In this document: positions 51,420 through 62,659 of the stretch, in pieces
Layout: each line of letters begins with the position of its first letter
Position numbering within the stretch: position 1 is the first letter of the stretch
Assembly (NCBI GenBank): GCA_035771165.1
Contig: JAWNZC010000100.1
Location: 3,607,001 to 3,671,000 of the forward strand
Length of the DNA stretch: 64,000 bases
Reading direction: 5' to 3'
Source of the DNA: Paragorgia papillata
Taxonomy: Eukaryota > Cnidaria > Anthozoa > Scleralcyonacea > Coralliidae
Program-made: the position numbers and the translations under genes
Notes under the pieces: generated by a model
Seen by the model: only the letters and a program-made list of their open reading frames with translations
Databases searched by the model: none
Told to the model about the DNA's origin: nothing

Positions 51420-53830
51420 TACGTTAAAAAATCTAGCCTGGATTGAATGTCTGGCTAAATATTATATTCGCGTCTATATCTGGGTTACATTCTCCCCTAA
51501 AGATTACGGTACCGCGTTTAATATATTGTGTCCTTGTAAGTAAGTCATACACCCAGTCCCACAGCTATCCCAAACAACTGAACAATATTTTTAAATGGAC
51601 AAAATTATAACATGATATACTGTTAAACAAGAGGTCTGGGGAAGTATTTTCCTAGCTCTTCTGAGGATATTAAGTCGGGAAGAATTTTTTTCTACGTAAA
51701 TCCTGTTTTCCATACGATCGTCTCGATCGCCCCGGTTGCCCAAATTTCTCCAATCAGACTAGAGATATTTCGAATCGCCGAATCTGATTGGATGGATTCA
51801 GACGATCGGGACAATTGGGGGGATCAAGACGATCTTAAGGAAACCAGGCTTAAGTAATCGATGTTCTCCTTCCAAGATAATCTTGAATCGATAATTACAC
51901 GTAGGTATTTGAGCTTATATAGCTTTTCCAGATAGCTGGCCTTTATTTGTAAATTAAAGCTTGTAACAATAGAAAGCCGTTGGTGAGTTGCTATCAACAT
52001 TATCTTCCTCATATCAATATTAAGAAAGAGGAATTTGGAAGCTATTCATTCTCAATTTAGATAATCGGTTAAAGACTTAAAGTAGTTTCAATATCTAAAA
52101 TTGAATTTCTAAAAAAACAAAGGTAATGTATCAAACGCGTAAAATTGGATTGTGTTGTTTTTCGGAATGGAAGAAAGATTGTCGATATATGAGGTGTAGA
52201 CCATTTTTTGCATTGCTCGTTCGATAATTTTTGAGACTATAGGTAATATATAAATTGGTCTATAATTTAAAAATCCGTTTTAGGAACAAATTTATGAATT
52301 GGTATGATTGTGCCATGTTTGCAATGAATAAGAATTTTTTCATCGGCCAATGATCAATTCATCAATACATGCAGTAATGGGTTCAGCGATAGCTTCTGTC
52401 CCGTCCTTCAATAACCGTGCCTATATTCCTATTCCTATATATTGCCTATAATATAAGACCAGTGGATTTATTTACTTTAATATTTCTTAATCCATTCTCC
52501 ACGAAACGTTTACCTAGTCGAATTTCAAAATAATAATTGTTAAAGTTTTTCTGGTGACTAGGAGCAATGCACGAGGAAACAAATGACAAACCACTTCTAC
52601 GATTTGTGACCATTTTTTTAAAGCAATTGACAAAAGATACTACAAGCGTCACCGGATCATAGATCACTTTTTCATCGAGTACTAATGAAATATAATTTCT
52701 TTCTTCTTCGCTGAGACAGCTTTTTTCTCATAACTTTCAAAAGGCTTGGATGAGTTGTGACTGTTTTTTATAAATCAATATGGTTTCCTTGTAATTTTTA
52801 AGTAGACCGATCGCTATTTGAATCAAATTATTGAGCTTTCCTATATGATACCAGTCTCTTCGGGATTTGATATCGATATTTACCCAAGGAAGATAATTAT
52901 TTAGCTAAAGATCTTATTGAACGTTTGGGATGATTCTTATTAATGTTTGAGTAATTTCTCTTTAAATACTAACCATACTTCATTTACCGTGAGAGCACGG
53001 GTAACACAATCCTAGTTTGGTAGTCTCAAATCATATATACGAAATTCAGTAGTGAATAAACTTATAGTTTCGAGTATGAAAAAGTTTGGTTTTACCTGTT
53101 GGGATTTGGGCTTGTCTTGTTATGTAGATCAAAGAATGATCGCTGAGAAACAAGGAAGAACGCCACGATCAGTAATGTTACAACTATTTGTGGTAAAAGG
53201 GCGTTCAGTTGCCCTTGTCGGAACAGTTCTCAGTTGTTTCATTTGATAAATATTAAAAAAACGAGTCAACGCCGTTGAGTCAGCCAGAGGTTTCATGGCG
53301 TCAAATTTAAAATTACCTAATGGATGGTATGAATTTGTTTCGATCGAGAGAAGGTTCGTCAAGGATACTTTCCAATTTTGTGTTCAATGCCAACAGGTCG
53401 ATAGAATGAGTTAGAATGAGATTTATGAATAAAAGCAGTAAATACTTTACTTATTTTTGGTAGTATAAGTTGTATCCAAACATCTTCAAGATCAGAGATA
53501 TGTAAGTCGGAACGAAGACAGGTGGCAAATTTTCATTTACAATGTACGGCTGTTCCTCTGCCTTCCTGTTTGAATGAACGATCGATCCTAAGTAGGTTAT
53601 CGCCGCAATCGAAAGGCGTTGTCTGACCACGCCTGATTTATCGACGTTAAATTTAAGTTAAGCAAAGAATATCACAGGAATAATCATATAAGAGAAGCTT
53701 GATTTCTTCAAGATCCCTCTGTAAGTTTCTTGCATTCACTTGGGCTATTTTAAGGCCAAGATTGTTAAAAAGCAGGTCGAAATTTGGTGGACCAAGGTTG
53801 AGTTTGACGTCCAATGACAGATAAACTATA
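51420..53830 (-). pseudogene. Degenerate LINE (endonuclease and RT remains)
   Basis: Minus-strand frames show endonuclease-like pieces: LKIAQVNARNLQRDLEEIKL near 53730, and FFNIYQMKQLRTVPTRATER near 53240. RT pieces follow: RFVENGLRNIKVNKSTGLIL (52446-52667), and the C-terminal ASYLEKLYKLKYLRVIIDSR then LSWKENIDYLS (51824-52012). Most of the central RT is eroded. The order endonuclease to RT on one strand supports a single old LINE. No tail could be fixed. Confidence 0.65.
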
Positions 53831-53949
53831 AGAAGTTCAAAAAGACTATTCGAATAGAATTAACGCATGTATTGCAACGACTCCCAATGAAAGTTTGATA
53901 TTACGTCTTTGGAGATGAACACGATCTAACGATAGAAACGAGGAGATAT

Positions 53950-54630
53950 ATTTACCCACTACGAGTGCAGATTTCCAGACTTTTTCCACAATTGCTTTGA
54001 ATGATCAGAAAATTTACTAATAATAATGTTAATTTGACGCTACAAAATGCGAGTAATCCAGTCAGACATGCACCTAGTTGGACCGCCATGCTGCCTGCAA
54101 TGTGACCTCTGTGTTCTCGGTGTGAACCCTTTATTCTCAAATTCAAATTCAAATAGGTCAGTAGCAATCTTTGCTCATAGCAATCAGGAAAGTCATGACT
54201 GGTGACAGTCTCCTTGGCTTGTTTTTAACCGAGGCTGCAGCGTATGTCACACTTGCTTATATGTTGTCTTTGAGCTCTGTATTTATAGGCCAATACATGG
54301 ATTCCCTTACTCTCTTCAAAGTCGACTCAGTCCCTTGATGGCTGGCATATACGTTTTACATCAGTGGCTTTTTCAGCGCTTTGCAGAGGATGACTAATCG
54401 ATCGCCACGTAGAATAAACTCATATTGAACTAGTAACTCATGCTGACTGGCAGGCTGTTCTTATTGTCTGGCCATCCTGAATGTACTATTTTCTTCAGTG
54501 TCTGCGAAGCTTTGTCTTGAGTTGTTTCTTTCCTGTATGCGTTGATAATGACCATGGTCGCGAGTAATCGGTTAATTTCCTTCATTGCCTTGTGCTCCTC
54601 TGGTCCTTATTCAAAATTTTACCATAACCA
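53950..54630 (-). pseudogene. Gypsy integrase zinc-binding domain and core remnant
   Basis: The minus strand reads TTQDKASQTLKKIVHSGWPD, the linker before integrase, then EFILRGDRLVI, NVYASHQGTESTLKRVRESM, YWPINTELKDNI and NKPRRLSPV. The HQGTESTLKR/YWP segment is the HHCC zinc-binding domain of gypsy integrase; one of the Cys positions is changed and two stops are present. Toward 53950 only hints of the core remain (QSNCGKSLEI). Confidence 0.82.
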
Positions 54631-55087
54631 TAACCATAAATTTTATTCTCAAGTCCAAATGGGCTTGAAGGAAAGTTGAGAGGTTAACCCTATATAACAA
54701 CTTCGAAACAAAAATATTCTAACAAATATTCTAACATAAATCTAGTAAATATTAATTCTTAAAATAGTGAATGTTTAAATATTTAAGTATTGTTTCAGCT
54801 TCTACAACATTACTAGGTAGATTATTCCTTCTTATAATTATAACAAAAAAAAGAAAATTTATAGGAGTTCACCGTAGCCAATTTTACATCAAGCTTATAT
54901 CTATGATTGGCTCTAGTGCGAGATGATTTTGACATTTCAAAAAAATCACTAAAATTTAAATTATCAGAAATATCAATCACTATTTTATAACATTCAATTA
55001 GACTAAGATAATCGCGGCGTACGGAAAGAATCGGCCAGCCAGGCTTTTTACACCTGTCATCATACGATATTTCCCATCGTCGTTGAT

Positions 55088-55900
55088 TTATAGCGCGTCT
55101 TGAAGCTCTTCTTTGGACTTTTTCAAGAGCATGAATATTCTTTGCAAGACGAGGACTCCATACAGGAACAGCATTTGAGCATACTCAAGAATAGGTCGAA
55201 CAAGTGATTTGTACAACATGGAGAAAACCTGCTGGTTAGAAGTACCGACACTGATCCTTTCAATAATTTCTAGCACTTTATTTGCTTTGTTGATTGTTGT
55301 TCCAACGTGCTTGTTCCAAGATAAATCGCTTCATACATTTACTCCAAGATCTTTGACATGTTGTACAACGTTCAGTGACTACCTTTCAAGAAAGTAATTC
55401 GATACAGACTTATCTCGGGAGTGCGTGAGTCTCATCAATTCACATTTGTCAATATTAAAGCGCATTTGCCATTTGTTAACCCACTCACTAACATAATTTA
55501 AATCTGATTGTAAGATAGCTGTATCAGCTATAAGATCGTTCATCTCCCTGTAGAATTTTGTATCATCAGCAAATATTTGGATTTTTGATTTCACGTTGTC
55601 AGTAATGTCGTTAATGTATATCAAGAACAGTATGGGTCCAAGAATTGTTCCTTGGGGCGTATCTGATATTACTGGCGACCATTCTGATAAATACCTCGAA
55701 TGACTACATGCTGTTTTCTATTTGTAAGAAAATTTCGAAACCAAGGAAGTAGATTTCCTCCAATACTATACCTGTTCAATTTTAGAAGTAACCTCTCATG
55801 AGGTACGCTGTCGAATGCTTTGGCCAGGTCAAGGAAAATCACGTCTGTCGGAGTTGAGCTGTTTCTAGTTTTTGTCCAATCATCTAAGATAGACAGCAGC
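55088..55900 (-). pseudogene. LINE reverse transcriptase (nested LINE)
   Basis: PQGTILGPILFLIYINDI and QIFADDTKFYREM, the active-site FADD box, are in the frame ending at 55379, with LNYVSEWVNKWQMRFNIDKC behind them. A DLAKAFDS-like motif A is readable around 55820, and the C-terminal MLYKSLVRPILEYA is in 55088-55276. Frame breaks near 55320 and 55660. The region 55910-56455 is a degenerate linker. Confidence 0.82.
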
Positions 55901-56455
55901 TGTGTAATCGTAAACCTTCCCGTGAGATAAGCGAACTGATGTTTGTTGAATACGTTTAACTCATTTCAAAAGCTAATTATTCTGTCTCGCGTAATTTTTC
56001 CACCAATTTTACATGCTATACACGTTAGGGAAATCTGTATAATCTTCGATTGTAAATACTGGTGAAAAGTATTCATTCATGCTACACACGGTACTATAGT
56101 CATCAGTTGATTCACCAATTTTCAAGGATACTAAATTATCAGTACCTTTTTGCTTTGATTTTACAAAATTCCAAAATGGTTAGGGTTTCAATTTTCTCTT
56201 AACTCTTGGGATAAATTACTGATATGTTCCCATCAGGCTTGATTACGTTTTCTTTTTAACAAATTGTTTAACTCCAGATACTTTGCCAAGACACTTATCT
56301 TGTTTGTTCTTTTTGGCTTTTTTGTAGAGCAACCTTTTTCTTCTGGAAAGTGCTAATAATTATTTGCCAATCCAAGGAGCATGTGGCCTTGTTCTTGCTT
56401 TTGTCTTTGGAATACATTCGTCAATTGCTGTAAATAGTAAGTCTTTCCACGATGA

Positions 56456-57731
56456 CTAATTATAGTTTATATCATCATCCCAGAGAACACAGTCCCAGTT
56501 CGTTCGTTGCAACAATAATTTTAGATGTGTCCAGTCAGCTTTTTTATAAGAATAAACTTGCTTTTGCGTTTGACGGGGGGCATGAGGTTCACTGCTTAAT
56601 TTAAATGTCACCAAGTTGTGGTCAGAAAAAAGTTGTCCTACATGCAAATAATCGATAACATCTTCATTAGATGTTAGGACAAGATCGAGAATGAAATCTT
56701 CTCCAGTTGGTCGATCAACAACTTGAGATAGAAAATTTTCATGGATGATTTCAGTTAACAGGACATACGAGTCTGATCCATTTAAGGGCGTATTGTTAAT
56801 CCAATCAAATTCACTTAGATTAAAATCGCCAACTAGCACAATTGCTGGTGTAGAGAGATTTCGCAGTGCCCACTGGAGGTCTTCTAGTGGATTTAAATTA
56901 CTATTTGGGGGTCTGTAAAAAACTTCTAAAGTAAACAACAGCTTTTTTGATAAAGTCGAAGAGTAGAAATTAACAAATAACAATTCGGAGTAGCACAGTA
57001 AATCATCTCGTGACGATGCATTGAAAGAGTTAGTAACTGCTATCAAGACACCTCCACCCTGTCGTCCTTTATTATTATTATTATTAATCATTTGAATAAA
57101 GAAGGGTGACATCTTTACCAACATGGGTATTATCAACGATGGCCCTCACAAAAATATATACAACTAATAATAACTAATCTATTTACAGTTTTTTAAAAAA
57201 GTTGCAATTACATCAAGTTACAATTACATCGGACAACATGTTTACAGTTGTTGCAGGAAAGGTCCTCTAGATGATCAACCTCATCAACCATTGTCAGAAA
57301 AAATTCTTTCAGTTCATATTTGAATGTGGCATAAGAATAATTTTCAATTTCTTTTAGGTATATTGGAAGCGAATTATAAAGAGTAGCTCCGCTGTAGGTT
57401 ATTTTAGATTTGGTCCTTGATAGGTTCGGTCTCGTCTAAAGACTGTATAACAGGCAGGAAATATTTCTGATTCAGGAATAGAATCGTCTAGATGAGTTTC
57501 AGTTAGGATAATAATGTCATGCTGTGTTTGTGCTAACTCGAGGTCTAATAGATGTCTTTTGTTTACTATACTTCTGGCATTAGTATAAAATACCGACAAC
57601 GATTTTCCTTTAGGATTTAACTGACGGCTGCAATTTGGAGGACAACCCCGTTTCCTCATGTTGATAGTGTTTGTATTTACATTGCTTGGACCAGGTAAAG
57701 GATGAATATCTCCACTTCGAGTTAAAACCAA
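56456..57731 (-). pseudogene. LINE APE endonuclease (nested LINE), split by another LINE fragment
   Basis: The N-terminal part (57731-57420) has LSVFYTNARSIVNKRHLLDL and IIILTETHLDDSIPESEI with the catalytic Glu, then YTVFRRDRTYQ. Beyond the insertion the frame at 56456-57064 continues GRQGGGVLIAV, FYRPPNSNLNPLEDL, IVLVGDFNLSEFDW, DLVLTSNEDVID and QLFSDHNLVTFKL. VGDFN and SDHN carry the remaining catalytic residues. Apart from the insertion this endonuclease is nearly intact. Confidence 0.9.
57070..57412 (-). mobile_element. LINE 3' fragment inserted in the endonuclease
   Basis: Flanked by a 6-bp duplication, GTCCTT on the plus strand (57064-57069 and 57413-57418). On the minus strand it reads SKITYSGATLYNSLPIYLKE, YSYATFKYELKEFFLTM and CNNCKHVVRCNL then a stop, a LINE ORF2 C-terminus, and ends in AATAATAATAATAA. 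Removing it restores the endonuclease frame. Confidence 0.92.
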
Positions 57732-57978
57732 GATTTAATGAAGCTGTACAATTTTCAAAATATGACACTCTCGACTTTCTAAACTTTCTTTTACACAGCA
57801 TAACGCGATGACCACCCACTTGACTCGATGGAGAAGTCGCCAACAACTCAAACCGATCCGTATTGCAGTAATAGTATCCCAAATGATGGAAATGAACATT
57901 TATAAATCGTTTAGAACAAAGACAAAGACTTAAAAAGACTACGGAGCAACACAAAGCATGCCTATAACTGCCATGACC

Positions 57979-58248
57979 CTACAAACATGGCATCAGCTGG
58001 GATATCTTTGCCTCTTTTGGTCTCTTCCACCGTAGCCATATAATGCCTGTCCAGTGTGTTATAGCTACAAGTAACTCTGCTACCTTCTTGTAACTTACGT
58101 GCAAATCACACGTGCGGAGCCTCATTTTCATTCTCTGTAACAGCCTGGGTGCAGTGACGATTTGCTTCGTGAAGATGGTTTCTAGTAGCTTATGGTCGGA
58201 GTATTTGCATACGGGTCTTCCCCCTATCTTGACTGGATCAGACTTCAC
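57979..58248 (-). pseudogene. Gypsy RNase H C-terminal part
   Basis: KYSDHKLLETIFTKQIVTAP and RLLQRMKMRLRTCDLHVSYK are typical of gypsy RNase H (SDHKPLE-like block, then the LQRM region). The following His/Asp site is degraded. The nested LINE begins about 20 bp beyond. Confidence 0.85.
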
Positions 58249-58750
58249 TCCAGCAGATATGAGAATGTGATCTATGTAAGAAACTAAAAATTTTCTTGAG
58301 CAAGACTTTGTCTTTGTTAAGTTTTACTCTCCACTCTCGGCATCTTTCAAAAAGCTTCTCCGGTTTCCCATCGCGATCTTTGACTGCTTCATTGACTGTA
58401 TCACCATTGCCTATCACTAAAATGTCACCCGCGACTCTGCGACTGCCTTGACTTACTTTAGATCGTCGATTAGTTGATCTCGACGGCCAGCGAGATCTGA
58501 AATCACTAATGGCATGCGTTTCCATTTGTAGCAATCAAAAGGCGTGACAAAAGTCGTAAATGTAGAATACCTAATGGTCTGCATGGGATAATGGCACCTT
58601 TTTAGTGCTTTGTTGAGTAGACGTGAATTATGTACGGCAGACTCAGGTGTTCCCATTGGACTTTCTTGTAACTATGATTGAACTAATCCAATCCAGTCTG
58701 CATGTAGGTTGATACAATTATCAATTATGTTGTTTGAAGCTTTGCATGGC
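58240..58750 (-). pseudogene. Gypsy reverse transcriptase
   Basis: Minus-strand frames contain DWISSIIVTRKSNGN, LLNKALKRCHYPMQTI and FVTPFDCYKWKRMPLVISDL. The active-site region is DILVIGNGDTVNEAVKDRDG with RCREWRVKLNKDKVLLKKIF. The segment with motif A between HYPMQTI and FVTPF is deleted and the catalytic AD(D) box is altered, so it is inactive. Confidence 0.85.
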
Positions 58751-58756
58751 GAAAAT

Positions 58757-58887
58757 GTATTTTATATAAGAAAGTTTGTAGTCTTACACCATGTTATGAA
58801 ATTTTTTATTAATTTATAATTTTTAGAAATTAATAAAAGCTTTCATAACATGGTGTAAGACTACAAACTTTCTTAAATAAAATTCTC
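58757..58887. mobile_element. Hairpin MITE in the gypsy RT
   Basis: Arms of about 58 bp pair almost perfectly: TTTATATAAGAAAGTTTGTA, GTCTTACACCATGTTATGAA and TTTTTATTAATTT on the left against AAATTAATAAAA, TTCATAACATGGTGTAAGAC and TACAAACTTTCTTAAATAAA on the right. The centre is about 14 nt. It lies between two gypsy RT segments. Confidence 0.92.
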
Positions 58888-59175
58888 AATTATACCATTA
58901 TCTTTGAGTTCTGCTAGATGACTCTAAGCGGGTCTTTTACGGACTTAGGAAATCTTTAGCGCTGGTGGTTTTACTGCCTTAATGTTTTTGTTTACTTTCA
59001 TGTAGAGCCTAGGGCCCAGCTGTCCAAGTCCTTTGAAAACACGTTTGTACTTCCTGATAATCAGTTCCATGGTTAACTCCACTTCTTCTGGTGATGTTAG
59101 GACGGGTATTGGTATGTGCCTTTGTCTGAAAGGGCTCTGGCGTTTTCCTCATAATGTTGTAGTTAGCGTCTATAA
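58888..59175 (-). pseudogene. Gypsy protease-RT border region
   Basis: The minus strand reads VLTSPEEVELTMELIIRKYK, RVFKGLGQLGPRLYMKVNKN and IKAVKPPALKIS, then HLAELKDNGIIENF up to the hairpin. This is the conserved stretch at the start of gypsy RT (F.GLG ... L.ELE.NGII). Two stops are present. Confidence 0.75.
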
Positions 59176-59200
59176 AGCACTAATCAAACGAGAACGCAAG

Positions 59201-59689
59201 TCATCGCAAGTTGGCAGACACGCTATCTCAGCCAGCCACTCTGAATAATTTCCCGAAAATATTATGTACCGTGACAAAGTTAAAACTTGTTTAAAACACT
59301 CATGAAACCTTTATTTTGTTAACGACTGTCATTGTTTTTTACAGTAACTTTAACATTGTATTTCTTCTGTTTCTTCACTGAGCATTGACAAACTGGTTTC
59401 AATGTTTTAGTAATATACATCTTAAAGAGTTGTTTTGTCTGCTTCAGCTTACCGACACAATTTGTCACAGACAGCTCACATGGTTTAATCACATTGCCGG
59501 TGCCACCAGAGTCAAATCAACACATCTATGCAAATATGGCCACGCGCAGATTTAACATTGTGTGAACCTTTACCGCAACTCGATACAGCCAGCTCAGGAA
59601 TTCCGTTTTAAGAGCTAACATCTTCGTGCATACAGCATCGTTGTTTAAATCGTCATGGCAATAGCGTCATTGCATGTGTTCCAGATTCC
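59201..59689. other. Non-coding stretch
   Basis: No supportable gene. It may include the 5' part of the gypsy element. Confidence 0.35.
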
Positions 59690-60060
59690 GTTTTTTTAAT
59701 AAAAAAAACACGGAGCAGCTTCGGTAAGATTCGATGACACTATCAAGAGTAACTTTCATATGTCAAATAAAGATCTTTATGACAACCTTCCTAAACTCTC
59801 CTCCACCATTCGTCAGCGTCGTATGGGATTTGCTGGCCATTGTGCAAGAGCGAGTGACCAGCCTGTCACAAACTTTCTTTTCTCGACATCACATAATGGA
59901 AAGAAGGGGAGAGGAGCTGGTCACAAAACATACATATCCATGCTTAAGGAAGACACTGGACTTCAATCAGACAGAGAAATAAAAGACCTAATGATGCATG
60001 GACAGAAACCTAGCTCTGGAGACAACGAGTTGAAAATTTTGCATTTCGTCTGCAGGCGAC
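59690..60060 (+). pseudogene. 3' end of a LINE ORF2 (RTE/Jockey-like C-terminus)
   Basis: The frame has SNKDLYDNLPKLSSTIRQRR, MGFAGHCARASDQPVTNFLF and GRGAGHKTYISMLKEDTGLQ, ending near the (TAT)n tract. RxxxFAGHCxR followed by a short Gly/Arg region and a DTG motif is a common C-terminus of LINE proteins; RTE-like is my best guess. Upstream sequence is lost. Confidence 0.7.
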
Positions 60061-60097
60061 TGATTATATATACGACTATTTTCCAGATTACGTCTTC

Positions 60098-60218
<121 letters not shown>

Positions 60219-60375
60219 TATACTTATTTGAAAACGGTAGCCCTTCAGTGCACTTAGGCTGCTGATTTCCAAGGGGACGTTTTTACACAAAGTATATTAA
60301 TAACTAATTACAAAATATGTAAGGTTAATTAGTAAATTACAAAATAATTATATAACGTAATTCAGAGGATTTAAC

Positions 60376-60590
60376 ATAACCCCTGTCGACCGTGCTCCGA
60401 AGTTCGCCCGCCACCTTCGAAGCCGGCGACGAACTTCGCACATTCATCACGCAACAGCCAATCAAGCTGCGAAGCCCGAAACGAACCCGCGAACCTCCGA
60501 AGCTCGGAAGTCCGCCATTCACGGCACCACCTCAAAGTTTTCCGCCGGACGTACAGAGCAAATATTCGAATAACAACGGATCCCAACAGT
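60376..60590. other. GC-rich block, unassigned
   Basis: About 215 bp much richer in G+C than the surroundings, with recurring CGAAGTTCG/CGAAGCCCG motifs. Frames are open on both strands as a result of composition. No domain or splice context supports a gene. Confidence 0.4.
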
Positions 60591-60857
60591 CTTGATAGAC
60601 AAAACCTACAGCGCCTGGATTCGGCAGATTCGAGCGATCATTTCGATATAAAATTTATTTAAATTGGGCAAACAGAAAACATGTTTTGAAACACATATGT
60701 CTCCCAATGTATAAATACGACACTCGCATTGTATCTAGACACGCACAGGTAAACATATAAATATTAATATTTTTGGCGTTATTCGCTACTTATTTCTTGC
60801 GTTTTGTAGCTTAATCCACACGCGTGTAAAATGGGCTCCACGCGTGTGGAGATTAGC

Positions 60858-60910
60858 ACCCTCACCGGGCTCCAGGCCTTCGGCTCTACGCCCGGCCTGG
60901 AGTCCGGAAG
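60858..60910. repeat. GC-rich hairpin
   Basis: CCGGGCTCCAGGCC pairs with GGCCTGGAGTCCGG around a ~15-nt loop. A second small inverted repeat, CCACACGCGTG with CACGCGTGTGG, lies just before it (about 60817-60853). Confidence 0.75.
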
Positions 60911-60929
60911 GTAATTCGCCACTTCAACG

Positions 60930-61262
60930 CTAAAAACACGTGTAGTGTCACGTATGCAAAACGTAAACAAAGTCGAAAAATGCGGACATTCAGCGCCGTG
61001 CGTCAATATGGTGGCCACTAAGAGTGCGCTTGGGGAATTTGTAAAAGCGATCCTAGATACCCCCGTTTGATGGTCAAAAATAAGAATGGCGGTCCTGCAT
61101 ACTTCAGATTCGTGGGTAAGCGACTGCGATGGATTGCGGCTTGTCATCGAGGTGATTCATTTGTCTGCTCAAAAGACAGCTATATCTGTAGTTTGCACGT
61201 CCTTGGAGAGAACCAAAACCCAGATTCCGTGATAGCTAGGAAAGAAGAGGTAAATTGTCTTT
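60930..61262 (+). pseudogene. THAP-like zinc-finger exon, copy 1
   Basis: The plus strand reads CAWGICKSDPRYPRLMVKNK, then YFRFVGKRLRWIAACHRGDS and KDSYICSLHVLGENQNP, finishing KEE before GTAAAT, a possible splice donor at 61251. The CxxxxC pair, the Trp, and the CSLH near the end fit the C2CH plan of THAP DNA-binding domains. A deletion joins YFRF to the WIAA segment and the expected Phe after CSLH is Val. THAP domains occur in host regulators and in P-element-type transposases. It is an isolated exon; no transposase follows. Confidence 0.55.
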
Positions 61263-61300
61263 TTCTTCAGAATATATATATATACTTGTATTTTTTCTTC

Positions 61301-61492
61301 GGTTCAAAAGGCTCTCGATCATATTTACCAAATATTCCGTTGTTTAAGACCGCTACTGGTCAAATATCGTTTTATTATCGCACTGTGAATTCAGTATGGA
61401 ACGACTTAGATACTTCTTTAAAGTTGAGCAAATCTGTGTATACCTATAAGCGAAAGTTGCGAAGTCAGCTACTTAAACAGTTTAATTCTTAG
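61301..61492 (+). pseudogene. 3' end of a LINE ORF2
   Basis: GSRSYLPNIPLFKTATGQIS and SVWNDLDTSLKLSKSVYTYK, then RKLRSQLLKQFNS and a stop, match the C-terminus of CR1/L2-type ORF2 proteins. About 130 bp of 3' UTR (ending CCTCTCTGGAGGGTGATC) lead straight into the TATTG array. Confidence 0.8.
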
Positions 61493-61625
61493 GATGAAGT
61501 ATAGTTTACTAATATATTTAATATATTGTAATATAGCGTAGTTAATTTTAATATTCATAATTTTATTATATTTTTTGTAATTGTTCACTGAAAAGCCTCT
61601 CTGGAGGGTGATCAAGTAAAGTATT

Positions 61626-62314
61626 GTAAAGTATTGTATTGTATTGTATTGTATTGTATTGTATTGTATTGTATTGTATTGTATTGTATTGTATTGTATT
61701 GTATTGTATTGTATTGTATTGTATTGTATTATATTGTATTGTATTGAATTGTATTGTATTGTATTGTATTGTATTGCATTGTATTGTATTGTATTGTATT
61801 GTATTGTACAGTTGTATTGTACAGTTGTATTGTATTGTATTGTATTGTATTGTATTGTATTGTATTGTATTGTATTGTATTGTATTGTATTGTATTGTAT
61901 TGTATTGTATTGTATTGTATTGTATTGTATTGTATTGTATTGTATTGTATTGTATTGTATTGTATTGTATTGTATTGTATTGTATTGTATTGTATTGTAT
62001 TGTATGGTATGGTATGGTATGGTATGGTATGGTATGGTATGGTATTGTATTGTATTGTATTGTATTGTATTGTATTGTATTGTATTGTATTGTATTGTAT
62101 TGTATTGTATTGTATTGTATTGTATTGTATTGTATTGTATTGTATTGTATTGTATTGTATTGTATTGTATTGTATTGTATTGTATTGTATTGTATTGTAT
62201 TGTATTGTATTGTATTGTATTGTATTGTATTGTATTGTATTGTATTGTATTGTATTGTATTGTATTGTATTGTATTGTATTGTATTGTATTGTATTGTAT
62301 TGTATTGTATTGTA
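61626..62314. repeat. Giant TATTG pentanucleotide array (~137 units), LINE tail
   Basis: Nearly pure GTATT units from about 61631 to 62314. Interruptions: two GTACAGTT variants at about 61805-61830, a run of about eight GTATG units at 62003-62043, and single substitutions at 61731-61780. It begins where a LINE 3' UTR ends, so it is an expanded LINE tail. Open frames of 200+ codons on both strands are artefacts of the 5-bp period. Confidence 0.97.
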
Positions 62315-62655
62315 AAAAATACAGATAAGCCAGCGGGCAGACTCATATTACATGTTGATGCTGTGTTGTGTAATTTGAGTCTGCACGCTCCCCCAGAGAA
62401 GCGAAGGAGACTTCCCTTTCTCTTTTAAAATTAGCTGAAGCTGTTCACAACGAGGTTCTAAAACCAATGGAGGAATTGTCTATTGCAGAAATTTTGGTGG
62501 CATTGGGCAGTCTCTCCACTAACAATCGTCTTTTCGCTTCTCTGGGAGAACTGTTCGGACTAGCTGTCTGCGTTTCTTTTGAAGTCGCCTTGCCTATAGA
62601 AAACAATGCTCGAGAGCCTTAAGAACCTAAGAAAAAATACAACTATGTATACTGA
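62315..62655. other. Spacer between array and second THAP-like exon
   Basis: A frame open in places (for example VLKPMEELSIAEILVALGSL near 62455) hints at coding sequence, perhaps another exon of the THAP-like gene or element. It is too short to call. Confidence 0.3.
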
Positions 62656-62659
62656 AGAA

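Larger units (their letters stand above)
54640..57960 (-). mobile_element. CR1/L2-like LINE inserted in the gypsy element
   Basis: The minus strand has a 5' region from about 57960, endonuclease (57731-56456, interrupted at 57412-57070), RT (about 55900-55380) and C-terminus (55276-55088). The 3' end is TTGAGAATAAAATTTATGG followed by a short TTATGG-type tail at about 54640. It separates gypsy RNase H from integrase. Confidence 0.85.
53950..59200 (-). mobile_element. Ty3/gypsy retrotransposon with nested LINE and hairpin MITE
   Basis: Gypsy pol fragments lie in correct minus-strand order on either side of insertions: protease-RT border (59170-58890), hairpin MITE, RT (58750-58240), RNase H (58248-57979), a CR1/L2-like LINE (57960-54640), then the integrase linker, zinc-binding domain and part of the core (54630-53950). 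The order shows that LINE and MITE entered an existing gypsy copy. LTRs were not identified. Confidence 0.85.

Noticed and set aside
60371..60595. Genes in the GC-rich block
   Set aside because: Frames are open on both strands because of composition and repeated CGAAG motifs.
61639..62428. ORFs of 200+ codons on both strands over the TATTG array
   Set aside because: A 5-bp repeat without stops stays open in several frames; the YCIVL- or NTIQY-type repeats have no protein meaning.
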